Shown here in pieces: positions 1 through 7,551 of a stretch of 13,512 nucleotides of DNA (positions are counted from its first letter, which is position 1; each line of letters starts with the position of its first letter). A program made the translations under genes and the position numbers. The stretch comes from Planctomycetaceae bacterium (GTDB lineage: Bacteria; Planctomycetota; Planctomycetia; Pirellulales; UBA1268). A model generated the notes under the pieces. That model made no database searches, had not been told where the DNA came from, and saw only the letters and a program-made list of their open reading frames with translations. The DNA lies in the NCBI GenBank assembly GCA_003509235.1, contig DONH01000441.1, positions 1 to 13,512 on the forward strand, given 5' to 3'.

Positions 1-1543
1 TCCATGCAACGCTTCCATCAGAGTTGACTTCTGCCAGTGTTTTCTTGGATCCATCGGCAGCTATCAGTGAATACCCTGTGACGTTTGCAGGGCCCACCAG
101 TGCCTTCTGCATTTCTTGCACGCCAAGGGATTGACCTTTATCTAATGGAAGGTCTTCGTGCCAGCTAACAAGCTGCTGACAAAGACGATCTCGAACCCCT
201 TCAAAATCTGTTGCAATATTGTTTTTTTCACCCGGATCTTTCTGTAGATCGAAGAGCTGTATATTTTGTCCATCATAATCACACAGAAGCTTCCAATTGT
301 CCTCTCGAACCGCTAGATCAGGAAGCACTGTATCACCGAGTGACTTATACATCTTTCTGTCGGGTGGCCGCCGCCAATACATTGGACCATGACTCACTGA
401 TTGCTTACCGCGAAGTGCAGGTGAGACATCTATCCCATCAAATAGAATTTCTTCACTATGCTGGATTCCCGCAATCTCAAGAAGTGACGGCACAAGATCA
501 AAGGCTGCAAAACATGACTCTGTATCAGTACTTCCACTCGCTTCTTGAGCAACTATTCCTGGCCCCCAGACAATCAGTGGTGACCGAATACCTCCTTCGT
601 AGAGCGTTGTCTTCGCTCCACGTAGCGGTCCTGCAGAGCCAGCACCTGGTTCTGGTCCATTGTCAGAACAGATAAGAATGAGCGTATTCTGTACGAGCTC
701 TTTTTCATTTTGAATATGTTCAAAAAGCACGGCAAGTTGCGCATCCATAGCCTCAAGCACAGCCCGGTATTTTTCTTGCTTTCCTGCCTGCCACTGATCA
801 ACCGGTGGCCAGTATGGGCTATGCACGTCGTCCGGCCATAGATTGAGATAGAACGGTTTCTTGGCTGCGCGAGCTTCTTTGATGAAATCAAGAGCAGCAG
901 CAGTGAAGCCACCTGTAATTTTGGAACGCTGCATCCACGTTACTGGACTTCCCAAGCGTTCTGCATCCTGCCAGATACGACCTTGCTCCCCATCTGGTGT
1001 CATGGTCAAAGGCAGCAACTTTGCGCCCATGCCCTCGAAATTCGTGAGAGACTGATCAAAGCCATAGTCAGTGATTGGTGGTGCATCATCAACATCACGC
1101 TGCCCGCCCATGTGCCACTTTCCAAAATGCCCTGTAGTGTAGCCAGCATCGTGAAGCATTCGAGCAAGTGTTGGTGCAGCCGGATCAAGCCATTCTGCAA
1201 TACCACGGTTCTGATTTGCAGATCGACTTGCAAGATAGGAACCAATTCGCCATCGCTGAGGATATTGTCCTGTTGTCAGAGCAACCCGTGATGGTGAACA
1301 GATAGGTGAGTTCACATAGAACTGCGTAAATCGCACGCCCTCTTCAGCCAGTTGATCAATGGCTGGCGTCGAGGCAGCGGTGTTACCAAAACATGAAAAG
1401 TCACCCCACCCCATATCATCAATGAAAACCATAATGATATTTGGAGGTCTTTCCGCCGCGTCCGTTCTGCTTCCTAGAAGAAACAGAACGCCGACGAGTG
1501 CCAAAAGAATGGGGAATATTTTCTTAATCACTCCAACGCGCAT
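1..1543 (-). CDS. Type I (formylglycine) sulfatase, exported; 3' end cut by the window edge
   Basis: 514 codons are open from the ATG at 1543 to the left edge with no stop, so the C-terminus is missing. Residues 1-30 form a Sec-type signal peptide (Lys-rich start, hydrophobic ILLALVGVLFLL, AxA-like site near TDAAE). The mature protein opens with NIIMVFIDDMGWGD; Asp42/Asp43 would bind Ca. The formylglycine motif CSPSR at 82-86 is intact, with Cys82 the residue oxidised by FGE-type maturation. Other active-site signatures are GKWH (141-144), DDVHSP (238-243), CSDNGPE (292-298) and Lys311. The family hydrolyses sulfate esters, in planctomycetes mostly on algal polysaccharides; the substrate here cannot be read. 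The usual sulfatase end (LFDLQKDPGEKNN, about 430-442) is followed by at least 70 further residues, more than most relatives carry. It lies downstream of the DUF1501 gene on the same strand, 210 bases away. The start is fixed by a strong AAGGAG. Confidence 0.93.
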   Translation of the reverse strand, partial: MRVGVIKKIFPILLALVGVLFLLGSRTDAAERPPNIIMVFIDDMGWGDFSCFGNTAASTPAIDQLAEEGVRFTQFYVNSPICSPSRVALTTGQYPQRWRIGSYLASRSANQNRGIAEWLDPAAPTLARMLHDAGYTTGHFGKWHMGGQRDVDDAPPITDYGFDQSLTNFEGMGAKLLPLTMTPDGEQGRIWQDAERLGSPVTWMQRSKITGGFTAAALDFIKEARAAKKPFYLNLWPDDVHSPYWPPVDQWQAGKQEKYRAVLEAMDAQLAVLFEHIQNEKELVQNTLILICSDNGPEPGAGSAGPLRGAKTTLYEGGIRSPLIVWGPGIVAQEASGSTDTESCFAAFDLVPSLLEIAGIQHSEEILFDGIDVSPALRGKQSVSHGPMYWRRPPDRKMYKSLGDTVLPDLAVREDNWKLLCDYDGQNIQLFDLQKDPGEKNNIATDFEGVRDRLCQQLVSWHEDLPLDKGQSLGVQEMQKALVGPANVTGYSLIAADGSKKTLAEVNSDGSVAW

Positions 1544-1548
1544 GTCAG

Positions 1549-1554
1549 CTCCTT
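1549..1554 (-). promoter_or_regulatory. Shine-Dalgarno site of the sulfatase gene
   Basis: AAGGAG on the minus strand with five bases before the ATG at 1543. It is one of the few strong ribosome binding sites in the window and settles the sulfatase start. It also shows that the sulfatase has its own translation initiation and does not depend on coupling to the relic upstream. Confidence 0.75.
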
Positions 1555-1600
1555 CTCGTGTAGCTTGCTTTGTATAGTGACTTCTGTGAGGCAGTTTCTG

Positions 1601-1732
1601 TCAATATACGCCTCCTCGCGAAGCCCACTCTTCCCATTCAGAGACCATGCTTTGTGCGCGGGTGGTTTGCTTTGTAGCAAGCTGGATCATTTCACACCGA
1701 TCGGTCGGAGGGGAGTGCACGACAACAAAGTT
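1601..1732 (-). pseudogene. Relic of a sulfatase C-terminus
   Basis: The minus strand between the DUF1501 gene and the sulfatase holds a 43-codon open stretch ending in TGA at 1601-1603. From about codon 11 it reads DRCEMIQLATKQTTRAQSMV and continues SEWEEWASRGGVY. This follows the characteristic end of many arylsulfatases, of the pattern DRTE..DLA..HP.R...M...WE.WA.R.GV. An in-frame TAA lies just upstream (1733-1735) and the preceding residues (NFVVVHSPPT) do not match the family, so only the last 33 or so residues survive. No start codon or ribosome binding site fits a functional gene. I infer that a second sulfatase once stood here and was deleted except for its tail. The alternative is chance similarity in about 100 bases, less likely because spacing and the W..W pattern both match. 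Confidence 0.55.
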
Positions 1733-1753
1733 TTATCATGACTTGAATTTTCA

Positions 1754-3253
1754 TCATCCCAACAATTCTTTGATTGGCTGCACGTGTTCGACACCAACCA
1801 ATTTTTGGTCAAGACCTCCAAAGAAATAACTCAGCCGATTTGGATCAAGACCAAGTAAGTGAAGGACTGTGGCGTGAAGGCTTTTCACGTGATATCCAGC
1901 TTTCTCTCCGTTGCCATGTCCCGGTCCAGGCGCAATGGCTGCCGATCCGAGTTCATCGGTCTCACCAACGCTTACCCCACCTTTCACACCCCCACCTGCC
2001 ATCCACATCGTAAAGCCGAAGGAATTATGATCTCGCCCCGTTCCTTTTGCATATTCAGCTGTTGGCTGTCGGCCAAATTCACCGCCCCAAATCACAAGTG
2101 TTTCATCAAGTAGACCTGACCGCTTCAGATCAGCCAGAAGGCCAGCAATCGGCCGGTCCGTATTTCCTGCATGAAATTGATGATTCTTTTCAAGATCACC
2201 ATGGGCATCCCAGTTGTCATCATTATGGGCACCACCAGAATACACCTGTACAAAGCGGACTCCACGCTCGACCATTCGGCGCGCCAATAGACACTGTCGA
2301 CCAAAGTGTGCAGTTCGATCCTGATCAAGGCCGTATAGTTTTTTCGTCTCCACAGTCTCTTGTGAAAGATCAACCGCTTCTGGCGCATGCTCTTGCATTC
2401 GCCACGCCAACTCATAGGAAGCAATACGAGCGGCAAGCTCAGAGTTATCACCTCGTGAGAGAAAGTGTTGTGAATTTGATTGTCGCAATGAATCCAGCAA
2501 GGCCCGTTGAGCTGCCAAAGGCATATCGTCTGGCGGTGCTAAGTTTAAAATCGGATCACCTTGACTTCGAAGCAGTGTTGCCTGATAGGTCGCTGGCATA
2601 TATCCACTTGCCCAATTTTTTGCTCCTGAAATAGGGCCACCTTTTTTATCCAGCATGACAACGAATCCAGGAAGATTTTCATTGACACTTCCAAGGCCAT
2701 AATTCACCCAGGAGCCAAGACATGGTGCACCTGACTGAATTTTTCCTGAATTCATCTGGAGCATTGCTGACCCATGAATTGGTGAATCGGCTGTCATTGA
2801 ATGAATAAAAGCAATGTCATCAACATGCTGACCAATATGGGGAAAAAGATCACTTACCCATTTCCCACATTGGCCGTATTGCTTGAACTTCCACTTTGGT
2901 CCAACCGCCCGGCTTTCGCTTCGTTCTCCACCGCGACCCTTTGTTTTTACCTTGATAATTTTTCCATCAAGGGGATACAGGGCAGGTTTATAGTCAAATG
3001 TGTCGACATGACTTGGCCCACCATACATGAATAAAAAGATGACACTCTTCGCTTTGGGTGCAAACATCGGCGGCTTCGCTGCCAGTGGGTTCTGATACCC
3101 CGTCACTCCATCAGCCGCATGCGTCTGACGGGCAAAAAAGTCGCCATCCAACAGGCCAGAGAGCGCCAAGCCTGTAAAGGATCCTCCGGCCTCCCAGAAA
3201 AACTCGCGGCGGGTTTGGCCGCAGAACGTACCACGGTGGTCTGGTGTACTCAT
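1754..3253 (-). CDS. DUF1501 family protein with Tat signal (alkaline phosphatase/sulfatase superfamily)
   Basis: A 499-residue protein from the ATG at 3253. The N-terminus carries a twin-arginine motif, TRREFFWEAGG (Arg15-Arg16), then a hydrophobic GLALSGLL segment, pointing to Tat export. Family landmarks follow in order (numbered from this ATG): FLFMYGGPSHVDTFD (about 74-87), HSMTADSPIHGSAMLQMNSG (about 151-170), GVRFVQVYSGG..NDDNWDAHGD (about 331-353), IWGGEFGRQP (about 388-397), GRDHN (406-410), and HATVLHLLGLDP near the end. DUF1501 proteins share the alkaline phosphatase/sulfatase fold and retain Asp/His metal-ligand-like residues, but their substrate is not established. The gene follows the PSCyt1/PSD1 gene by 51 bases, the standard planctomycete pairing, so co-transcription is likely. 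A longer reading starts at TTG 3292, only 12 bases after that gene's stop, but it lacks a ribosome binding site and puts 13 atypical residues before the Tat region. Confidence 0.93.
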   Translation of the reverse strand: MSTPDHRGTFCGQTRREFFWEAGGSFTGLALSGLLDGDFFARQTHAADGVTGYQNPLAAKPPMFAPKAKSVIFLFMYGGPSHVDTFDYKPALYPLDGKIIKVKTKGRGGERSESRAVGPKWKFKQYGQCGKWVSDLFPHIGQHVDDIAFIHSMTADSPIHGSAMLQMNSGKIQSGAPCLGSWVNYGLGSVNENLPGFVVMLDKKGGPISGAKNWASGYMPATYQATLLRSQGDPILNLAPPDDMPLAAQRALLDSLRQSNSQHFLSRGDNSELAARIASYELAWRMQEHAPEAVDLSQETVETKKLYGLDQDRTAHFGRQCLLARRMVERGVRFVQVYSGGAHNDDNWDAHGDLEKNHQFHAGNTDRPIAGLLADLKRSGLLDETLVIWGGEFGRQPTAEYAKGTGRDHNSFGFTMWMAGGGVKGGVSVGETDELGSAAIAPGPGHGNGEKAGYHVKSLHATVLHLLGLDPNRLSYFFGGLDQKLVGVEHVQPIKELLG

Positions 3254-3304
3254 TGTTGATTCCAAAGTGTTTTCCAATTTTGCTTCAAACAATTTCTATT
3301 TGAG

Positions 3305-5704
3305 TCAATCGAGATAGGCAAATTCATTGAGGTTCAAAAGAAACAGACAGTAGAGTTCGAGTGATCGGCTTGGGCTAATGCCTTCGGTCGTTTCCAGTTC
3401 ATCTATAAGTGCCAGGCCATGTGCCACCTCATCATCTTGAGCATCCCGAACAAGAGCAACTTCAATTGCACGCTTCACACAGGCTTTCATGTCCGCTCGA
3501 TCTGGGCCACCGGCTTCTTGAGCGATGCGTTTAGCAAATACTTTTGACTGTTGTTGCATAAATTCGCTATTCATCATACCGAGAGCCTGCGTTGGCTGTG
3601 TTGTGACAAACCGCACCGGACATGTTGTATCGGTATCGGCCAGATCAAAATCAGCAAGTATCGGAGTGAGTAACGATCGCTTGACATGGATATACACGCT
3701 ACGACGAGCCTGTTCTTCTGGTGAGGAATTTCCCCACCCCTTACCTGGTTTCGACTGCGTTGCCAGCACTTCCTTAGGAATCACAGGGTAAATACCGGGA
3801 CCGTACATCTTTGGATTGAAAGCACCACTGACTACATGAACCGTATCTCGTATCTCTTCAGCCGAAAGGCGTCGCATATCAAATCGCCAAAATGATTCAT
3901 TTCTCGAATCCGCTGCATATGCTTTTTCATTTGGTGTCGACGCTGCCTGGTATGCCGCCGACATCATAATTGTTTTCTGCAGGTCTTTGATGTGCCAGTC
4001 TTGTCGCAACAACTCTGTCGCCAACCAGTCAAGCAGTTCTGGGTGGGTGGGCGGATCGCCAGCAAACCCAAAATTACTGGGGCTTCGGACAATCCCGCGA
4101 CCGAAGTGATACTGCCAAATACGATTTGCAAGAACTCGTGCGCTCAGCGGGTTGTCTGCTGACACGATCCATTTCGCAAGAGCGAGCCGCCTACCAGTTG
4201 AGCGACCACTTTCAGGTGGCTCGATCACAGGAGCAACTGCCTTTAAGACAGACGGGAATGCCGGCTCAACAAGAAGCTCTGGAGACGTCTCTGCATGGGG
4301 GTTTCCTCGATAGAGAACGAACGTGTCTGGCGCTTTATTTCCATATTCCGTCACAACAAGAGCTGCTGGCATTTTAGCTACTTCGGCTTTTTCTTGCTCG
4401 AGTTGCTTAACTTTTTCACGCCATACTTTCATGTCTTTCTTCGTCAGTTCGTCTCGTGCCTGCTCGCCATACTCTTTGATACGTCGCTGGATAGCTTTCA
4501 CTTCTCCACGGGCTTCCTGAAGCCGACGATTTGTATCAACTGCAATATCTTTCGCTTCTGCAGGTGTCATCTCTCCTTCGGGGAGAGGCTGCTCGATGAA
4601 GTCTGGGTTCATCTGCCGATCACCCATAGGGGTAATATTCTGAAAGAATGCGAGGAGAGAGTAATAATCTTTCTGAAGTATTGGATCGATCTTGTGATCA
4701 TGACACCGGGCACAATCGATGGTCATTGCAAGAAATGTTTTCGCTGTTGTCGCAACCACATCATCAAGTTGGTCGTAGCGATGCTGGAGTTTATCGGCTG
4801 GTTCATCATCCCAGATGCCCAAACGATAGTATCCTGTCGCAATAAGACTCTCTGCCGTAGGATTTGAAATCTCATCACCAGCAAGCTGTTCGATCACGAA
4901 GTCATCGAATGGTTTGTCGTCATTAAATGAACAAATAACGTAATCACGATACCGCCATGAATGCGGCTTATTCCCATCCCGTTCATAGCTATTCGTATCT
5001 GCGTATCGAACAAGATCCAGCCAATGCCGAGCCCACTGCTCACCGTAGTGAGGTGATGCCAGTAGCCGATCGACAACTCGCTCCCACGCATCTGGTGAAC
5101 TATCGGTGAGAAAGTTTTGAGTTTCTTCTTCTGATGGTGGCAGACCCGTTACGTTGTAGGTCGCTCGGCGTAATAACGTTCGACGATCTGCTTTGGAAGG
5201 GATGGGCAACGAATGCTGTGCCAGCCCTGCCTGAATAAATGCATCAATCGGGTTTGTTTCGTGAGTTTTACTTCCTGATTCAAGTGTCGGTACGTCAGGA
5301 CTCGTAAGCGGTCGAAATGCCCAGTGCTCTTTCCACTGTGCTCCATCATGAATCCAGTCACGGAGTGCCGAAACTTCATCAGCAGTAAGCCTCGCACCTT
5401 CTGGTGGCATTTGGAGATCAGGATCTGTTGAAGTCACTCGTGATAAAATTTCACTAGCATCGACATCACTCGGCACGATAGCCCGAAACCCGCTATCAAG
5501 TTCCGCAGTTGCGGCCTCTTGTGAGTCGAATCGCAAACCCGCTTCCTGTGTATCAGGTCCATGGCACGCAAAACATCGCTTGGCCAGCAGTGGCTGGATA
5601 TCACGAGAGAAATCAGCAGCTGTCACCTGATAAAAGCCAGAGAAGCTGGAAAAGACAGCCAGTGCCACTTCGAGTGTTGCCGAAAGGGAAATACGTTGTG
5701 ACAT
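3305..5704 (-). CDS. PSCyt1-PSCyt2-PSD1 (DUF1549/DUF1553) exported planctomycete protein with cytochrome-like haem motifs
   Basis: 799 residues from ATG 5704, with AGAGGAA about ten bases upstream. Residues 1-30 form a signal peptide ending near VTAA|DF. PSCyt1 spans about 31-120: CFACH (44-48) is a c-type haem motif, and LQMPPEG (98-103) offers a Met as possible second axial ligand. PSCyt2 (DUF1549) spans about 151-360 and holds a second CxxCH, CARCHDHKIDPI (331-342). A charged, probably coiled-coil stretch rich in Glu/Lys/Arg covers about 383-445. PSD1 (DUF1553) runs from about 500 to the end, with LANRIWQYHFGRGIV, SNFGFAGDPPTHPELLDWLA, SAAYQ and the C-terminal LLNLNEFAYLD. Such proteins are abundant in Planctomycetes; an extracytoplasmic electron-transfer role is commonly supposed but the reaction is unknown. 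It is the first gene of a leftward cluster with DUF1501 and sulfatase. A weak TAGAAT -10-like box lies at 5737-5742. Confidence 0.95.
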   Translation of the reverse strand: MSQRISLSATLEVALAVFSSFSGFYQVTAADFSRDIQPLLAKRCFACHGPDTQEAGLRFDSQEAATAELDSGFRAIVPSDVDASEILSRVTSTDPDLQMPPEGARLTADEVSALRDWIHDGAQWKEHWAFRPLTSPDVPTLESGSKTHETNPIDAFIQAGLAQHSLPIPSKADRRTLLRRATYNVTGLPPSEEETQNFLTDSSPDAWERVVDRLLASPHYGEQWARHWLDLVRYADTNSYERDGNKPHSWRYRDYVICSFNDDKPFDDFVIEQLAGDEISNPTAESLIATGYYRLGIWDDEPADKLQHRYDQLDDVVATTAKTFLAMTIDCARCHDHKIDPILQKDYYSLLAFFQNITPMGDRQMNPDFIEQPLPEGEMTPAEAKDIAVDTNRRLQEARGEVKAIQRRIKEYGEQARDELTKKDMKVWREKVKQLEQEKAEVAKMPAALVVTEYGNKAPDTFVLYRGNPHAETSPELLVEPAFPSVLKAVAPVIEPPESGRSTGRRLALAKWIVSADNPLSARVLANRIWQYHFGRGIVRSPSNFGFAGDPPTHPELLDWLATELLRQDWHIKDLQKTIMMSAAYQAASTPNEKAYAADSRNESFWRFDMRRLSAEEIRDTVHVVSGAFNPKMYGPGIYPVIPKEVLATQSKPGKGWGNSSPEEQARRSVYIHVKRSLLTPILADFDLADTDTTCPVRFVTTQPTQALGMMNSEFMQQQSKVFAKRIAQEAGGPDRADMKACVKRAIEVALVRDAQDDEVAHGLALIDELETTEGISPSRSLELYCLFLLNLNEFAYLD

Positions 5705-6066
5705 AGCGAATAGATTCCTCTGAAAGACTACCTCTTATTCTAAGCAAGTCTTACAGGAAACGAAAAAACACATCAGAATCGCTCTTTCTCGTGTGTTGCT
5801 TTTGTCACTTTAGAACGATGGAGACGCATATTCTGGATACGAAAACCACAATAAAGCATATCGTGTTCACTGTGACCGATCATATGATATCGCACATTCT
5901 CGGTACGCTATTTTACAGATACGTTTTGGCTAGGCTATTTCACCTATAATCATCGACCGCATCGTCAAGAGTCAGAGAACCACAGTGATTCTGAAACGTG
6001 TCCGTTTACTACGAGGTCTCTGACCACCACAACTACTTTTTATCCACAATCGTTTATTCAAAAATC
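5705..6066. other. Divergent intergenic region (362 bases)
   Basis: This region separates the leftward PSCyt/DUF1501 cluster from the rightward SDR gene and must hold both promoters. I see a perfect TATAAT facing right (5945-5950), a weaker TAGAAT facing left (5737-5742) without a good -35, and a perfect 10-base palindrome ATCATATGAT (5879-5888) midway that could be an operator. No tRNA, repeat array or convincing small gene was found. The region is visibly AT-richer than the flanking genes. Confidence 0.5.
5924..5950 (+). promoter_or_regulatory. Probable sigma-70-type promoter for the SDR gene
   Basis: A consensus -10 box TATAAT sits at 5945-5950. The best -35 candidate is TTTTGG at 5924-5929 with a short 15-base spacer, so only the -10 is strong. 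Transcription would start near 5957 and give a leader of about 110 bases before the ATG at 6067. Planctomycete promoters are poorly characterised, so this rests on the hexamer alone. Confidence 0.35.
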
Positions 6067-6825
6067 ATGTCACCATTCACACTTGAAAACAGAGTTGCTC
6101 TTGTCACGGGTTCTTCAACAGGACTCGGCAAAGAAACCGCTGCCTGCCTAGGTCGAGCCGGTGCAAAAATCGCGATCAACTATGCCAACAATAAAAATCG
6201 GGCGGAGTCCACTCTTGCCGAGTTCCATGAAATGGGGCTCACTGCTGAACTCTTTCAGGCAAATGTCACGAATGCTGAAGACATTGACTCAATGGCTACA
6301 GCGATCGAACGGTCCCTTGGCCCAATCGACATCGCAGTTCTCAATGCCACTCCTGCACAACCACTCAAGCCCATAGAAGAATATGACTGGGACTTCTACC
6401 AACAGATGCTCGATTTTTTCGTGAAGAGTCCGTACCTGCTGGCCAGTCGACTTCTACCAGGAATGAAAGAACGGAAATGTGGAAGACTCATCAACATTAC
6501 CAGTGAAGTTTTCCTGCTTGGTGTCGCGCCATTTTCAGCTTACGTTGCAGCGAAAGGCGGCCAGACGGGGTGGTCGCGAAGTATGGCAAATGAACTCGCT
6601 CCTCACGGCATCACGGTCAATATGGTTGCTCCAGGATGGGTTCCAACAGAGAGGCACAAAGACGACCCCCAAGAAGATAAGGATGGATACATTAAGACTG
6701 TTCCCATGGGCCGATGGGGGAAACCTGACGATGTTGGCTGGGCTGTCACCTACTTTGCCAGTGATGAAGCTTCGTTCGTGACCGGCCAAACCATTGCGGT
6801 CAATGGTGGGAAAACTGTCTGGTAA
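6067..6825 (+). CDS. SDR-family NAD(P)-dependent oxidoreductase (FabG-like)
   Basis: 252 residues, the usual length of a classical short-chain dehydrogenase/reductase. The Rossmann glycine motif TGSSTGLG is at 14-21, LNAT (92-95) replaces the usual NNAG, Ser146 in NITSEV is the catalytic Ser, and YVAAK (159-163) supplies the Tyr/Lys pair. APGWVPTE (188-195) and the ending VTGQTIAVNGG (238-248) are typical. The protein is soluble and cytoplasmic with no signal peptide. The position that normally holds the fourth catalytic residue (Asn, in NLxxxF) appears to be Phe118 in FFVKSPY. Substrate and physiological role cannot be read; a FabG-like carbonyl reductase is the safest description. A GTG start at 5998 would add 23 residues not seen in the family; neither start has a clear ribosome binding site, and I chose the ATG from domain alignment. 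The gene is monocistronic and converges on the next gene, with stops 14 bases apart. Confidence 0.9.
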   Translation: MSPFTLENRVALVTGSSTGLGKETAACLGRAGAKIAINYANNKNRAESTLAEFHEMGLTAELFQANVTNAEDIDSMATAIERSLGPIDIAVLNATPAQPLKPIEEYDWDFYQQMLDFFVKSPYLLASRLLPGMKERKCGRLINITSEVFLLGVAPFSAYVAAKGGQTGWSRSMANELAPHGITVNMVAPGWVPTERHKDDPQEDKDGYIKTVPMGRWGKPDDVGWAVTYFASDEASFVTGQTIAVNGGKTVW

Positions 6826-6839
6826 TGTGTCACGTAGAT

Positions 6840-7409
6840 TTAAAAGCGACCGAGTGTTGATTGAATCTGATCATTTACCTGACTCAGCCCAATACGAATA
6901 TCCTCAAATACTTTCTGCGGATTTGCATCAGCGAGATTGAGGTATCCTCCTGCTGACTCCTTCGTATCCGCCGGATACATCGCGAAGCTGGGGAGATGAA
7001 GGCCACATTGTTTACAGGTACGTCGCTGTTGGCACGTGCACCATCTATTACATGTGCCCTCCTGTGAATCCTGAATCTCAGGTGGTGTCGCTTGCGAGGC
7101 CATCATGACAACCTCATTGGCACCCACAGTGTTCGAATTGCCTTGCAATGCTGAATCTTGTGGGCCGTAGCGTTCATCCATCCAATCAAATGGTTCCTCT
7201 TTTAATCCATCGTCGGCAACCACCCGATTGATTTCACCTGGAACTAACTGAAGCATCTCTTCATCCTGATTGGAAGTCACTTCTATAGGTTCTGACCTCG
7301 ACTTGGGCCGCCACCCATCAGACGATTCAACTGCCAACGCTTGGTTTACAGTTGCCAGAACAAGCGTCCCCGTTATGACATAAAAAACTATTTGCCACTG
7401 CTTGAGCAT
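6840..7409 (-). CDS. Exported hypothetical protein with a five-cysteine cluster
   Basis: I do not recognise this 189-residue protein. It starts with a clear signal peptide (MLKQWQIVFYVITGTLVLAT, cleavage likely after QALA at about residue 26). An acidic, Glu/Asp-rich and probably disordered part follows to about residue 115. A cysteine cluster C-x3-C-x-C-x5-C-x2-C lies at 120-135 (CNRWCTCQQRRTCKQC), then a tail containing DANPQKVFEDIRIGLSQVND that could form an amphipathic helix. The cluster could bind a metal or form disulfides; because the protein is exported, disulfides are plausible, but five cysteines leave one unpaired. GGGGGAG five bases before the ATG supports this start over a GTG at 7427. 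It is on the same strand as glnA, 179 bases downstream of that gene's stop. No function is proposed. Confidence 0.8.
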   Translation of the reverse strand: MLKQWQIVFYVITGTLVLATVNQALAVESSDGWRPKSRSEPIEVTSNQDEEMLQLVPGEINRVVADDGLKEEPFDWMDERYGPQDSALQGNSNTVGANEVVMMASQATPPEIQDSQEGTCNRWCTCQQRRTCKQCGLHLPSFAMYPADTKESAGGYLNLADANPQKVFEDIRIGLSQVNDQIQSTLGRF

Positions 7410-7414
7410 TCGAA

Positions 7415-7421
7415 CTCCCCC
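7415..7421 (-). promoter_or_regulatory. Shine-Dalgarno site of the Cys-cluster protein
   Basis: GGGGGAG on the minus strand, five bases before the ATG at 7409. It decides between that ATG and the in-frame GTG at 7427, since the GTG start would place this site inside the coding region. The ATG also begins exactly at a well-formed signal peptide. Confidence 0.65.
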
Positions 7422-7551
7422 TGCCACCGTTCAGGTCATCGTCCTCTTTGAGTGCACATTCACTCTCGACAAATAGGAGAATCGGTACAGCCAGCACGAT
7501 CAGAACGGTATTCTCAGAACGGGAGGCAGTTGTTTCCTAGATTGCCTGACT

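Noticed and set aside
211..675. Plus-strand open frame of 154 codons over the sulfatase gene, and other plus-strand frames between 860 and 1577
   Set aside because: They lie antisense to an uninterrupted sulfatase frame with full active-site motifs; their translations show no recognisable domain.
574..912. Minus-strand open frame of 112 codons
   Set aside because: It is out of frame with the sulfatase reading, which covers the same bases with conserved motifs.
2047..2634. Plus-strand open frame of 195 codons antisense to the DUF1501 gene
   Set aside because: Shadow of a gene with clear DUF1501 motifs; no domain or ribosome binding site.
3254..3292. TTG start adding 13 residues to the DUF1501 protein
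   Set aside because: No ribosome binding site, and it places unusual residues in front of the Tat leader; ATG 3253 fits family N-termini better.
5998..6066. GTG start adding 23 residues to the SDR protein
   Set aside because: Classical SDRs begin just before the first beta strand; the extra residues match nothing and have no ribosome binding site.
7327..7497. Short minus-strand frame (GTG start) beginning with a hydrophobic VLAVPILLF run, upstream of and overlapping the Cys-cluster gene
   Set aside because: No ATG, no ribosome binding site, and most of it overlaps a better supported gene in another frame; taken as leader sequence.
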